DNA from: an uncultured bacterium
GTDB taxonomy: Bacteria; Planctomycetota; Phycisphaerae; Phycisphaerales; SM1A02
Direction of reading: 5' to 3'
Length of the DNA stretch: 64,000 nt
Assembly: GCA_903919715.1 (NCBI GenBank)
Contig: CAIXJC010000001.1
Span: 1 to 64,000 of the forward strand
Below the pieces are notes generated by a model. That model saw nothing but the letters and a program-made list of their open reading frames with translations. It was not told where the DNA came from and did not search any database. Shown here in pieces: positions 34,408-42,478 of this stretch. Position numbers and translations under genes: made by a program. Within the stretch, counting starts at the first letter, position 1; every line of letters begins with the position of its first letter.

Positions 34408-35451
34408 CTATTTATCGCCGCGTGGTCGTCGATTCCAAGAATCCGATAGCGAGTCGTCGAAGATCGTCGGCCGAGCTTTGCGCAGAAGAGTTCGTGCAAG
34501 TCGATCCATTTCGACGCGCTCTTGAGCACGTCGAGCAGCGCGCTCATCCTCAGCACGAGTTGTCGCTGGATTCGCGCCGTCTCCGGGGATTTCTTCGCGC
34601 AGTTGAACAATTGCATATCCGTTTTCCAAGAGGACCGCAGCTGAATTTTCCCCTGGCTTGATCGTGAACAAGACTTCTCGAAAGGCTGGGGGAAAAGAGG
34701 GGTCGAGTCGAGCAATCGGTGCCAAGAGTCCGCCTCGAGAGGCGCTTGAGTCGATCGACAGTTGTGCTGCGACTTCGGAGAATGGTTCCCCAGCATTCAG
34801 CCGTGTTCGCACTTTCTCTGCAGATGCAATGTCTGACACGACGATCAGTCGTCCCACGCGTCGTGGTCCGTGAGCTGTGTCATACGCCTGTCGAACCGTG
34901 TCTTCGGTCAGCGTGATTTCACGTTTTGCCAGAGCTCGAAGTGCTGCGTTTCTCCACAAGAGTGCCGCCCAACGTGCAGGACCAAGTGCCTGCGCATTTC
35001 GCAGCGCCTTGAGCAACTGGGCTGCCCGAGTCGGGTCAGTCGAAAGTGCTTCGACCGCAGCCTTTTCTTCGCGCGCGATAGCCGCTTCGTCGATGGTGAT
35101 CTTTGCGGCTTGCAATTCTTGACGAAGCAATCGTTCGAGGACGATCTCTTCGACCACCTGACCTCCAGAGACTTCGAGAAGCCGCGGTTGCATTTCATCC
35201 CATGAGATGACTTCGCCGTTGAAGATGGCAGGCGGTCGATCGCTGGGACGAATCGGTTTGACTGGGGAAACGACGCTCGTTGCAGGTTGCGGCGGTGTCG
35301 TGGGCTCGGCGTGAAATCCATCAAGTCCCGTTGATTGACTTGAGCACGCAACAAGGATCGTTGCGCAGAAAAACAGCGCGCAGCAATGAATCAAACGTGT
35401 CCATGGCTCGTGTGTCAAATTCACTCTCACGGTGTGAGCGTACTGCGTCAT
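34408..35451 (-). CDS. PpiC/SurA-like peptidyl-prolyl isomerase lipoprotein
   Basis: 347 residues from the ATG at 35451, 4 bp after the upstream gene's stop. The lipobox is ATILVAC (Cys near 38). A helical N-terminal chaperone-like region (about 80-190) precedes a parvulin domain (about 195-300: VGRLIVVSDIASAEKVRTRL, ASRGGLLAPI, FTIKPGENSAAVLLENGYAI). The C-terminus is charged. It is probably a periplasmic foldase for outer membrane proteins. It is the fourth gene of the rpmI-rplT-membrane protein run. Confidence 0.8.
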   Translation of the reverse strand: MTQYAHTVRVNLTHEPWTRLIHCCALFFCATILVACSSQSTGLDGFHAEPTTPPQPATSVVSPVKPIRPSDRPPAIFNGEVISWDEMQPRLLEVSGGQVVEEIVLERLLRQELQAAKITIDEAAIAREEKAAVEALSTDPTRAAQLLKALRNAQALGPARWAALLWRNAALRALAKREITLTEDTVRQAYDTAHGPRRVGRLIVVSDIASAEKVRTRLNAGEPFSEVAAQLSIDSSASRGGLLAPIARLDPSFPPAFREVLFTIKPGENSAAVLLENGYAIVQLREEIPGDGANPATTRAEDERAARRAQERVEMDRLARTLLRKARPTIFDDSLSDSWNRRPRGDK

Positions 35452-35455
35452 CTCA

Positions 35456-37684
35456 TCATCGTTCGATCGGTAGGGGATAGAGTGCGCCGCCGCCAGTCGC
35501 ACAAACGGGCTTCAATCGACCAGTGAATGCAGCGACGGCGGAGGGGGTGATCGCTGGATCAAGCCATCCCGATTTTCTCCAAACGCCGAGCATGGTTTCG
35601 TCGATCACAACATGGGTCCACCCGTCACGGCGCAGTTGCGCAATCGCAATTTCTGGATCGTTACCACACGACGCAATCGCTCGCGCAACTGGATTTTCGT
35701 TCCAAACAGTTGAGTATCCAGGAATCATCGGCCACCAGAAAACTGCCGAGCCACCGAGCGAGACAACGCGCGCACTTGGTGGCAGGCGATAGAGCGCTGC
35801 GGGCAAACCATCTCCGCCAATTTCGCCCGTAAAAAGTGGCTCGAGTCCGATCCCAGCTGCAGGAGTGCAGTGACCTTCGATCACAGGACCATCTGATGCA
35901 TATGCGAGCAGCGGCTGCATGCACCATGCCGCAAGAATGCTGCAAAGTGCGGCGCGTCCCAGCCATCCTGCACGTTCTAAGTTTGCCAAGACCAGAGCGA
36001 CAAGAACAGCCAACGGAATCGCGGTGGGAATCAAGAATCGTCCCTTTGCGTGGGTCAAGAGAAGCCAGAGAAGCACTTGCACGCTCGTGACGATCAACAG
36101 CGATGCTGCGATCGATCGTCTCTCTCGTCGAATGAGCAGGACGATGCCAGCAAGCACGCCCAACCAAGGCAAGATGGACCAGAACGGTCGCCAAGGTTCG
36201 GCATTTGGCGCAGTCAATTTCAACCCAGCAAAGAGATATTGATCGTGAAGCGCATTCCACCACTCGCTCACGGGTATCGATCCATGTGCCTGACGGAAGA
36301 TGTCCGCTTGGGCAGCAGTCAATCCACCATTTCCAATGATTGGAAAGAATGGGGAACTAGTTGTGATCATTCCGCGGAGCCACCAAGGTGAAAGGATGAC
36401 GACGCCAACGATCACAGCGGTCATCACGATGCGCACTGCGGATTTCGCAGGCAGCTGATTATTGCGAACCAAGTGAATGAGTTTCGCAATCGCTAAGAGT
36501 GCAACCGGCGCAGTCACGAATAGAGATGCAGTCAGTTTGGATCCCATCGCGGCGGCACAGAGCACTGCGAGTGCGGTGAACATTCCTCGTGATAGCCGAT
36601 CCGCAGTTTGCGCAAAGACCAGTGAGAGGGCAGCCGTCAACATCAGCAGCATCGGCATTTCGTCATACGCAAGTGATCCAGTCACAGTGATCCATGGCAG
36701 TCCAAGAAAAATCGCCGCTGCACACCAGCCGACAAGCGTGCGCACTCGTAGCGCCGTCGTAGGGGCGCGCCCATTTGCACCGCACATGTCAAAGCAGGTC
36801 CGTGCGAGGTCTGCGATCATCGCGGCAGTCACGAGCGTAAAGAGTCCGTGCAGGATTTGCGCATCCAAAGCGCCGGCATGGGCAGAACCGCGCATTGCCA
36901 TCACATGCAAATATGCGCACTCGACAAACGAAGGCAATGATGAATAAATATTGTGGGAAAGCGTTTGCACACGACCAAGCGCAAGCCACTCTCGTGGAAG
37001 TTGGAGGTGATACGAGAGCGCGTCATAGCCACCAAACTCGCTGGACCAGAGCCATCCCGGGGTCGTCACGGCGGCAAGAAGCAATGTGGCGATGGCCGGC
37101 GTAATCGTCCATGCCAGCCATAGTCCAGTTGTCGTTTTCTCACTCGCAGGTTGACTCGCCGATCTAAATTGGAAAGTTCGATTCGAATCGAAATTGCGTC
37201 CAAGTAGAAAAATCCCAGGCAACAGGAGAATCGCGGCAGGGATTTGGCCGCTACCGATTCCAAAGATCCCACTTCCAAAGAATCCAAGTGTTCCCGCAAC
37301 CGCATCAATGAAGAGCATCGCTGCACATCCAATGGAGAGCGAAACGGTGGAGCGCCGCTGGTCAAGTGCAAGAATTTTGACGAGCGCAAGTCCAAGTCCA
37401 AACGCCGACAGCATCCAAGCGATCGGTCCAGGAAGATGAATCAGAAAACGCAAGATCGCAGCAGTTGCGCGGGGCGATCCATCAATCGTCATCGAGCCGC
37501 CAATCCAAATCCAGAAGAGCAAGAGCGCTCCACCGACTATGGCGGCGATGCGTGTTGTCGTGCGCCTGCTCATGAATCCAGATGGAGGCAAGAAAAAATC
37601 CCGCATACTCGCACGAGGCGAATTGCGGGATAGGTTTCTCTTTGAGGCAAGGTCCTCAGGCTGACCCTGCGTTGGTCGGGTCAT
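35456..37684 (-). CDS. GT-C-type multi-pass membrane protein (ArnT/PMT-like)
   Basis: 742 residues from an ATG overlapping the rplT stop (ATGA); ATGs at 37606 and 37573 (MSRRTTTRIAAI) are plausible shorter starts. About 12 hydrophobic helices are visible. The first large loop contains GYDALSYHLQLPREWLALG, like the DxxxYHxP catalytic loop of PMT/ArnT-like glycosyltransferases. A soluble C-terminal region (about 640-742) lies outside the membrane. It probably transfers a sugar from a lipid carrier; donor and acceptor are unknown. Confidence 0.65.
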   Translation of the reverse strand: MTRPTQGQPEDLASKRNLSRNSPRASMRDFFLPPSGFMSRRTTTRIAAIVGGALLLFWIWIGGSMTIDGSPRATAAILRFLIHLPGPIAWMLSAFGLGLALVKILALDQRRSTVSLSIGCAAMLFIDAVAGTLGFFGSGIFGIGSGQIPAAILLLPGIFLLGRNFDSNRTFQFRSASQPASEKTTTGLWLAWTITPAIATLLLAAVTTPGWLWSSEFGGYDALSYHLQLPREWLALGRVQTLSHNIYSSLPSFVECAYLHVMAMRGSAHAGALDAQILHGLFTLVTAAMIADLARTCFDMCGANGRAPTTALRVRTLVGWCAAAIFLGLPWITVTGSLAYDEMPMLLMLTAALSLVFAQTADRLSRGMFTALAVLCAAAMGSKLTASLFVTAPVALLAIAKLIHLVRNNQLPAKSAVRIVMTAVIVGVVILSPWWLRGMITTSSPFFPIIGNGGLTAAQADIFRQAHGSIPVSEWWNALHDQYLFAGLKLTAPNAEPWRPFWSILPWLGVLAGIVLLIRRERRSIAASLLIVTSVQVLLWLLLTHAKGRFLIPTAIPLAVLVALVLANLERAGWLGRAALCSILAAWCMQPLLAYASDGPVIEGHCTPAAGIGLEPLFTGEIGGDGLPAALYRLPPSARVVSLGGSAVFWWPMIPGYSTVWNENPVARAIASCGNDPEIAIAQLRRDGWTHVVIDETMLGVWRKSGWLDPAITPSAVAAFTGRLKPVCATGGGALYPLPIER

Positions 37685-38061
37685 GCCGCCAAGACTTCAA
37701 CGTGTGGCTTGTGTGCTCCAGGCACATGAGCCGCAAGGCTGTCAAAGGTCATTGGGTCGTGAATCGCGATTTCGCTGAGCATCTTTCGATTCAACAGGAG
37801 TCCCGCATTGCTGAGGGCTGCGATGAATTGACTGTAACGAATGCCACGCATGCGGCACGCTGCAGTGATTCGGGTAATCCAGAGGCTTCGGAAGTCTCGG
37901 CGTCGAAGACGTCGATGAATCCACGCATTGCGTCCAGCGCGCATCAGCGCAACCTTGGCTTGTTGTTTTAGACGGCTCTTCGTTCCGAAATATCCACGCG
38001 CTTCGCGTAGTAATTTTCTTCGGGCTTGGGTGCGAGCTGCACCTTTACGTGCTCTTGGCAT
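37681..38061 (-). CDS. rplT: 50S ribosomal protein L20
   Basis: 126 residues starting MPRARKGAARTQARR, with the family core ARGYFGTKSRLKQQAKVALMRA-type segment and GIRYSQFIAALSNAGLLLNRKMLSEIAI. It binds 23S rRNA early in 50S assembly. It follows rpmI by 103 nt, which contain a GC-rich hairpin. Its stop overlaps the start of the GT-C membrane protein. Confidence 0.97.
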   Translation of the reverse strand: MPRARKGAARTQARRKLLREARGYFGTKSRLKQQAKVALMRAGRNAWIHRRLRRRDFRSLWITRITAACRMRGIRYSQFIAALSNAGLLLNRKMLSEIAIHDPMTFDSLAAHVPGAHKPHVEVLAA

Positions 38062-38118
38062 ACGAAACTCCCTGCAATGTCCGGAGTGTGCAGTCCTCTG
38101 GGTTTACGCTCGACGGGG

Positions 38119-38134
38119 CCGTCCACTTGGACGG
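38119..38134 (-). promoter_or_regulatory. Hairpin in the rpmI-rplT leader
   Basis: CCGTCC-ACTT-GGACGG forms a perfect 6-bp stem about 60 nt upstream of rplT in the rpmI-rplT spacer. L20 represses its own operon in several bacteria by binding leader RNA that mimics its rRNA site. Such a role here is a possibility only, because one short hairpin is not diagnostic. Confidence 0.3.
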
Positions 38135-38164
38135 GCTTTCGAACCCGGCGGGCAGTGCGAAAAA

Positions 38165-38428
38165 TCAAGCGCCTTCTGCGGCGGTGTCCTCACGTGCGAC
38201 TTTCGCCGCAGTGTGTTGTTGTTGAGATAGAAGCGAACGATTCAGCAGCTTGCCATACATCTTCGTATCGCCATTGCGCGCAAAGCGAGCTTTGCGATAC
38301 GTCTGCACGGTTGTCCCGCGCTTGTTGCTCTTGAGATGTCGACTGTTTGGACCGAAGAACCGAACCTTACCGGTCTTGGTTACTTTGATCCGCTTGGCTA
38401 AACCTTTGTGTGTCTTTTGCTTTGGCAT
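38165..38428 (-). CDS. rpmI: 50S ribosomal protein L35 with C-terminal extension
   Basis: 87 residues: MPKQKTHKGLAKRIKVTKTGK is the L35 N-terminus, followed by HLKSNKRGTTVQTYRKA. L35 is normally about 65 residues. The extra tail (about 66-87, QQQHTAAKVAREDTAAEGA) is Ala/Glu-rich. The usual upstream neighbour infC is not present. Confidence 0.95.
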   Translation of the reverse strand: MPKQKTHKGLAKRIKVTKTGKVRFFGPNSRHLKSNKRGTTVQTYRKARFARNGDTKMYGKLLNRSLLSQQQHTAAKVAREDTAAEGA

Positions 38429-38503
38429 ATGGAACCATTCGTTGGGTCGAGAAGAGTACAGGAGATGTTGGGATTCCGCAACAACCTATTCGGTAGAAAC
38501 AGG

Positions 38504-39439
38504 TCAGTTTGCGAGCAGGATCTCGAGCGCACTGCCAGAACGCGCCCTTACGTTGATGGATTCCCTGCCATTTTTCTCTCGAATGACCCAGAAATTATCC
38601 GGCAAACCCATTGGGCCGCCGAGTCGAATCGCGGAAATCATCCAGACCACGGAACCGTCTGAAAAAAGGATGTTTTGGCCACGTTGTCCGTGATTTTGCG
38701 AGACGATGTCAAATGAAGTTGGCATTATTCCGCGGCGGACAAGGGCCTGGACGGGATTCGAGTCCGCAGCGACCGGACTGCGCTGCATTGTCGAAAGGTT
38801 GGTTTGCGACTTGTGCAGTGGGATCCGATAAGACAAATTCCTTGATCCGTTGCACCGAGTGCACTTTGAATCGCAGTAGCCATTCTTGGACAGCATGTCC
38901 AGATGCCGAGCGTTGTCTGTGATGTCACTATCGTTGGATGACGGTTCACTCAAAAAGGACCCGAGCCCTGCGGTCATCGGCATGATTCCGCGGTTGTCCG
39001 CCGCATAAGCCGAGAGACCACTGCCAAGCGTTCGAAGTCCGTTGGCGCACATCACCTGAGACTGACTCTGTCGAACTTGATTCGACAGGGGAACGGCGAC
39101 TCCTGCGGCAATGATCAGCATTGCCGCAAGTGCGACAATATTTGGAATTCCCATTCGGCGTCGCATCGATGATGGTTGAGAATTGAAGAAACTCATCCGC
39201 TGTGATTGGCGTCGTTCGCTTTGTGCAATGCGAGCAAGCGTCGCATCGATCAGCGCATCACTCGGCGGTGTGACTGGATAGACATTGATTTCACGAAGCT
39301 CGCCAAGAATTCGCCGCGCGCTTGGTCGCAGACGCTCAGGCATTCGATTGATTGCAGAGGGATCAAATTCCGCTGCGATAAGGAAGTCGAGAGCGGCTGC
39401 CTCGACTGGATCGATATTTGTTTCTTCCGATTGGTTCAT
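38504..39439 (-). CDS. Anti-sigma-like membrane protein with pseudopilin-type periplasmic region
   Basis: 311 residues. A cytoplasmic helical N-terminus (about 1-95) is followed by one transmembrane helix (about 99-117). The part after it looks like a planctomycete pseudopilin: CANGLRTLGSGLSAYAADNR (131-150), then a variant H-X10-DG motif (H250, DG 261-262, HGQRGQNILFSDGSVVW). Three cysteines (189, 193, 196) form CDSKCTRC. It overlaps the ECF sigma gene by 4 bp, the usual layout for a sigma/anti-sigma pair. It probably holds or releases the sigma factor in response to an envelope signal; this is inferred from context. Confidence 0.6.
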   Translation of the reverse strand: MNQSEETNIDPVEAAALDFLIAAEFDPSAINRMPERLRPSARRILGELREINVYPVTPPSDALIDATLARIAQSERRQSQRMSFFNSQPSSMRRRMGIPNIVALAAMLIIAAGVAVPLSNQVRQSQSQVMCANGLRTLGSGLSAYAADNRGIMPMTAGLGSFLSEPSSNDSDITDNARHLDMLSKNGYCDSKCTRCNGSRNLSYRIPLHKSQTNLSTMQRSPVAADSNPVQALVRRGIMPTSFDIVSQNHGQRGQNILFSDGSVVWMISAIRLGGPMGLPDNFWVIREKNGRESINVRARSGSALEILLAN

Positions 39440-40062
39440 TCGTTCTCGCCTTCGCCCGTGTGATCTTTATTTGCTTTGCGCCAACGTGTCGAAAAGAGCG
39501 CAACAGCTGCGTGCAGTCTGCTCTTCACAGTTCCCAGCGGAATCCCGAGCACATCTGCAACTTGCTGATAGCTCATTCGCTGAAAATATCCGAGCAGGAT
39601 GACTTCTCGATGATGGTCTGGCAATCCGTCGAGCACGCGCTTCACCAGTGCTTGTTGGTCGGCAATTTCGCTCGGTTGGTCTGGTTTCGCCTGATCAGAT
39701 TCCAACATGTCCAACAAATTCGCACCATCTATATTTCTACCGATCGGCGCATCGAGACTTGCCATTGTGCGACGCTTACGCTTGCGATGAAAGTCTCGGG
39801 CCTTGTTTGCAGCGATGGTGTAGAGCCACGGCTTGAAGTTCCTCGTTTGGTCGAAGGTTGCTCCAGAGATGTGAATTTGAAGAAACGTGTCTTGAAAGAC
39901 ATCTTCAGCGGCCGTTGGAGATCCAAGAAATCTCGCGAGGAAGCCATGGAGTTCATTTCGATATCGCTGAAGCAGTGCTGGGAACGCATCAACATCGCCC
40001 TCCAGGTGGGACCGAAGAAGCGATTCATCACTGCGAACATCCTCCTGGCCAGTCGCCATCAT
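39436..40062 (-). CDS. ECF-type RNA polymerase sigma factor
   Basis: 208 residues from the tandem ATG at 40062/40059; a longer frame upstream has no support. Region 2 is AEDVFQDTFLQIH and FKPWLYTIAANKARDFHRKRKRR. Region 4 is GLPDHHREVILLGYFQRMSYQQVADVLGI followed by PLGTVKSRLHAA. It redirects RNA polymerase to a specific promoter set. It is co-translated with the downstream membrane protein (4-bp overlap), its likely regulator. A 229-bp spacer separates it from divergent hpnH. Confidence 0.9.
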   Translation of the reverse strand: MMATGQEDVRSDESLLRSHLEGDVDAFPALLQRYRNELHGFLARFLGSPTAAEDVFQDTFLQIHISGATFDQTRNFKPWLYTIAANKARDFHRKRKRRTMASLDAPIGRNIDGANLLDMLESDQAKPDQPSEIADQQALVKRVLDGLPDHHREVILLGYFQRMSYQQVADVLGIPLGTVKSRLHAAVALFSTRWRKANKDHTGEGENE

Positions 40063-40291
40063 GGTTGGGAAGGTACTCGACCAATCTGGACTAGTGATTG
40101 GATTTATCAGTCTCTTCTTTTGGCGTCGTTGGGAGATCGGGGCAGGTGTCGTCTCCAACGCATTCAAGAGGATCTCGACGAGAGTTTCAGGCAAGCTCTT
40201 CGTCAAGTCGCACTGAGCATTTGAAGTGACTCCACAAATCGTCATCCGCGTGCTACGATCAATATCTCGCATCAGTTCGGAGCTTTTTCAC

Positions 40292-41452
40292 ATGCCAGTA
40301 CCAATCAGTCAGATGTGGACAGTCGCAAGTTACGTCCTCGGGCAGAAGCTCCGAGGGCGTCGGAGATATCCACTGGTCTTGATGCTTGAACCGCTTTTGC
40401 GCTGCAATTTGGCGTGTGCGGGTTGTGGCAAGATCCAATATCCAGCTCATATTCTCAAGCGTGATCTTTCCGTTGCAGAATGCATGAAGGCCGTTGACGA
40501 ATGCGGAGCTCCGATGGTGTCGATCCCTGGAGGCGAACCGCTCCTTCATCCGCAGATTTCGGAAATCGTTCGTGAATTGGTCAGGCGACGGAAATACATC
40601 TATCTCTGCACAAATGCGCTTCTTTTGAAGGAAAAATTGGAGGCTGGTTGGTTCGAGCCAAGCAAGTATCTGACATTCAGCGTTCACATGGACGGCGTCG
40701 AAGAGCACCATGACTTTGCGGTCTGTCGCGAAGGAACATTTCAAAAGGCGATCGAAGGAATCCGCATGGCAGTCGACCGTGGATTCCGTGTCACCACGAA
40801 TACGACCCTCTTCGAAGGTGCCGATCCAAACGCCGTACGGGAATTCTTTGATCAGATGATGGATCTTGGTGTTGAGGGAATGATGGTGAGCCCGGGATAC
40901 GCATATGACAAGGCTCCCGACCAGAAGAGTTTTCTTAAGCGCCAGAAGACGCACGAGCTCTTTCAGATGGTTCTGTCGAATCGACGGGATGGTCGAAATC
41001 GCTGGCGGTTCAATCAATCAGCGCTGTTTTTAGAATTTCTTATGGGAAAGCGTTCCTTCGAATGCACCCCATGGGGAAACCCGACTTTCAACCTGTTTGG
41101 CTGGCAGAAACCGTGCTATCTATTGAATGAGGGGTACGTTGATACGTTCGCACAACTCATGGAAGAAACCGAATGGGAGCGTTACGGTCGCGCCTCGGGG
41201 AATTCCAAGTGTCAGAATTGCATGGTGCACTGCGGACACGAACCGACTGCTGTGGATTACACATTCTCTGGCGTTCCTGGTCTCTGGGCGACTGTCAAGG
41301 CAATGGTCTTTAGTACCTATGCGAATCCACAAGCCAAGCAAGCGCTGAAAGAAGAAGCAAAGACCTCCCACGGTCCTCGGGCGCATCTGGTGCAACTTGG
41401 TCTTGCGACTGATGTCGCTGTGGGTGCGGGTGCATCCTCCGACGCGCACTAA
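40292..41452 (+). CDS. hpnH: HpnH: adenosyl-hopene transferase (radical SAM)
   Basis: 386 residues from the ATG at 40292 (MPVPISQMWTVASYVL), with CGGAG about 9 nt upstream; an earlier ATG at 40226 lacks support. The radical SAM cluster motif is CNLACAGC (C38, C42, C45). PGGEPLLHPQI and TNALLLKEKL follow the HpnH pattern, and the C-terminus has a second cysteine group (CQNCMVHCGHEPTAVD). HpnH adds the 5'-deoxyadenosyl radical to diploptene, starting C35 hopanoid side-chain synthesis. No squalene-hopene cyclase or other hpn gene is in the window. Confidence 0.9.
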   Translation: MPVPISQMWTVASYVLGQKLRGRRRYPLVLMLEPLLRCNLACAGCGKIQYPAHILKRDLSVAECMKAVDECGAPMVSIPGGEPLLHPQISEIVRELVRRRKYIYLCTNALLLKEKLEAGWFEPSKYLTFSVHMDGVEEHHDFAVCREGTFQKAIEGIRMAVDRGFRVTTNTTLFEGADPNAVREFFDQMMDLGVEGMMVSPGYAYDKAPDQKSFLKRQKTHELFQMVLSNRRDGRNRWRFNQSALFLEFLMGKRSFECTPWGNPTFNLFGWQKPCYLLNEGYVDTFAQLMEETEWERYGRASGNSKCQNCMVHCGHEPTAVDYTFSGVPGLWATVKAMVFSTYANPQAKQALKEEAKTSHGPRAHLVQLGLATDVAVGAGASSDAH

Positions 41453-41455
41453 AAT

Positions 41456-42412
41456 TCAGCGAACTGCGGCTAGGTATTGCGGCGCTCGTCCGGCTGTGAC
41501 TTCTATGACATCTCGGACGACCCAGCTCATGTTGGTGATCGCTGTTTCTGTGCGGCTCGCCAAGTGAGGCGCAAGAAAAGCATTGGGCAAATTGATGAGC
41601 GGGTTGTCGGCCGTAAAGGGCTCAGGTTCATGGACATCTAAAATCGCACGCGCTTGTGGATGAGCCTGGAGAAAGAGTGCAAGTGCTGGAGTCTGCAGGA
41701 CCATGCCTCGACTTGTATTGATCAAGAGGACATCGGGTCGCATAAGTCCAATCAATGAAGCGCCGACGAAATCGCGGTTACTCGGTCGACCATCAATATG
41801 AATTGAAATGATGTCTGATTCGCCGAAGAGCGTGGCGACATCGACGCGTTTCGCGCGACCTGCGTTCGCTGGTGCAACATCGAGCAGGTCATTGAAAAGC
41901 ACGCGAAATCCAATCGCTTGCGCAACTTCAGCAAGTCGGCTTCCTACTCGGCCGCATCCAAGAATTCCCAAAGTCAGTTCACTCATTTGGCGACCCGCAA
42001 CGATGTCGCCGCGTGTGTGCTCCCATTGCTGAAGCGTTAACGCTCGGTCGAGAAAGACCCGAGGGCGCAGAGCATCCGCGAGGAGACAGATCACATACTC
42101 AATGACCGCCTGCGTATTCGCATCGGGGGTATGAACGACTTTCACTCCCCGCTGAGCACATGCGACAAGATCGATGTTGTCGACCCCGACTCCAGCTCGG
42201 CCAACAACCTTCAATTGTGGCAGGCGTTCCAAGAGCGCTCTGTCGACTCGGGTATAGGTTCGGACGACCATTCCCAGTGCCTCGGGAGCGTTGGCGGCGA
42301 AGGTCGGCGAGTCAGCGCTTGCCTCCACGACAGTTGCGATAGTTTTTATCCACGCTAAAGGGGCGGGTGCGAGTGGTTCGGCGACTAAAATGATTGGTTT
42401 TTTATCGCTCAT
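41456..42412 (-). CDS. D-3-phosphoglycerate dehydrogenase-like 2-hydroxyacid dehydrogenase
   Basis: 318 residues from the ATG at 42412 (AAAAGG 6 nt upstream); an ATG seven codons earlier is less likely. The NAD fold is LGILGCGRVGSRLAEVA. Catalytic residues are Arg in NTSRGMVL, Glu in DVHEPEPF and His in LAPHLASRT. The dehydrogenase core without an ACT domain fits short SerA-like or hydroxypyruvate reductase-like members. The substrate is undetermined. It is convergent with hpnH, 3 bp apart. Confidence 0.85.
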   Translation of the reverse strand: MSDKKPIILVAEPLAPAPLAWIKTIATVVEASADSPTFAANAPEALGMVVRTYTRVDRALLERLPQLKVVGRAGVGVDNIDLVACAQRGVKVVHTPDANTQAVIEYVICLLADALRPRVFLDRALTLQQWEHTRGDIVAGRQMSELTLGILGCGRVGSRLAEVAQAIGFRVLFNDLLDVAPANAGRAKRVDVATLFGESDIISIHIDGRPSNRDFVGASLIGLMRPDVLLINTSRGMVLQTPALALFLQAHPQARAILDVHEPEPFTADNPLINLPNAFLAPHLASRTETAITNMSWVVRDVIEVTAGRAPQYLAAVR

Positions 42413-42478
42413 TTTTGCCTTTTGGAAATGCAATGCTAGGGTAAGGGTGTGAGGAGTGACTGTTTAGGAAAATATCGA

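Noticed and set aside
34400-34421. CGCGGC/GCCGCG hairpin between lptG-like and ppiC-like genes as a terminator
   Set aside because: No T-run on either strand, and it overlaps the coding end of the minus-strand gene.
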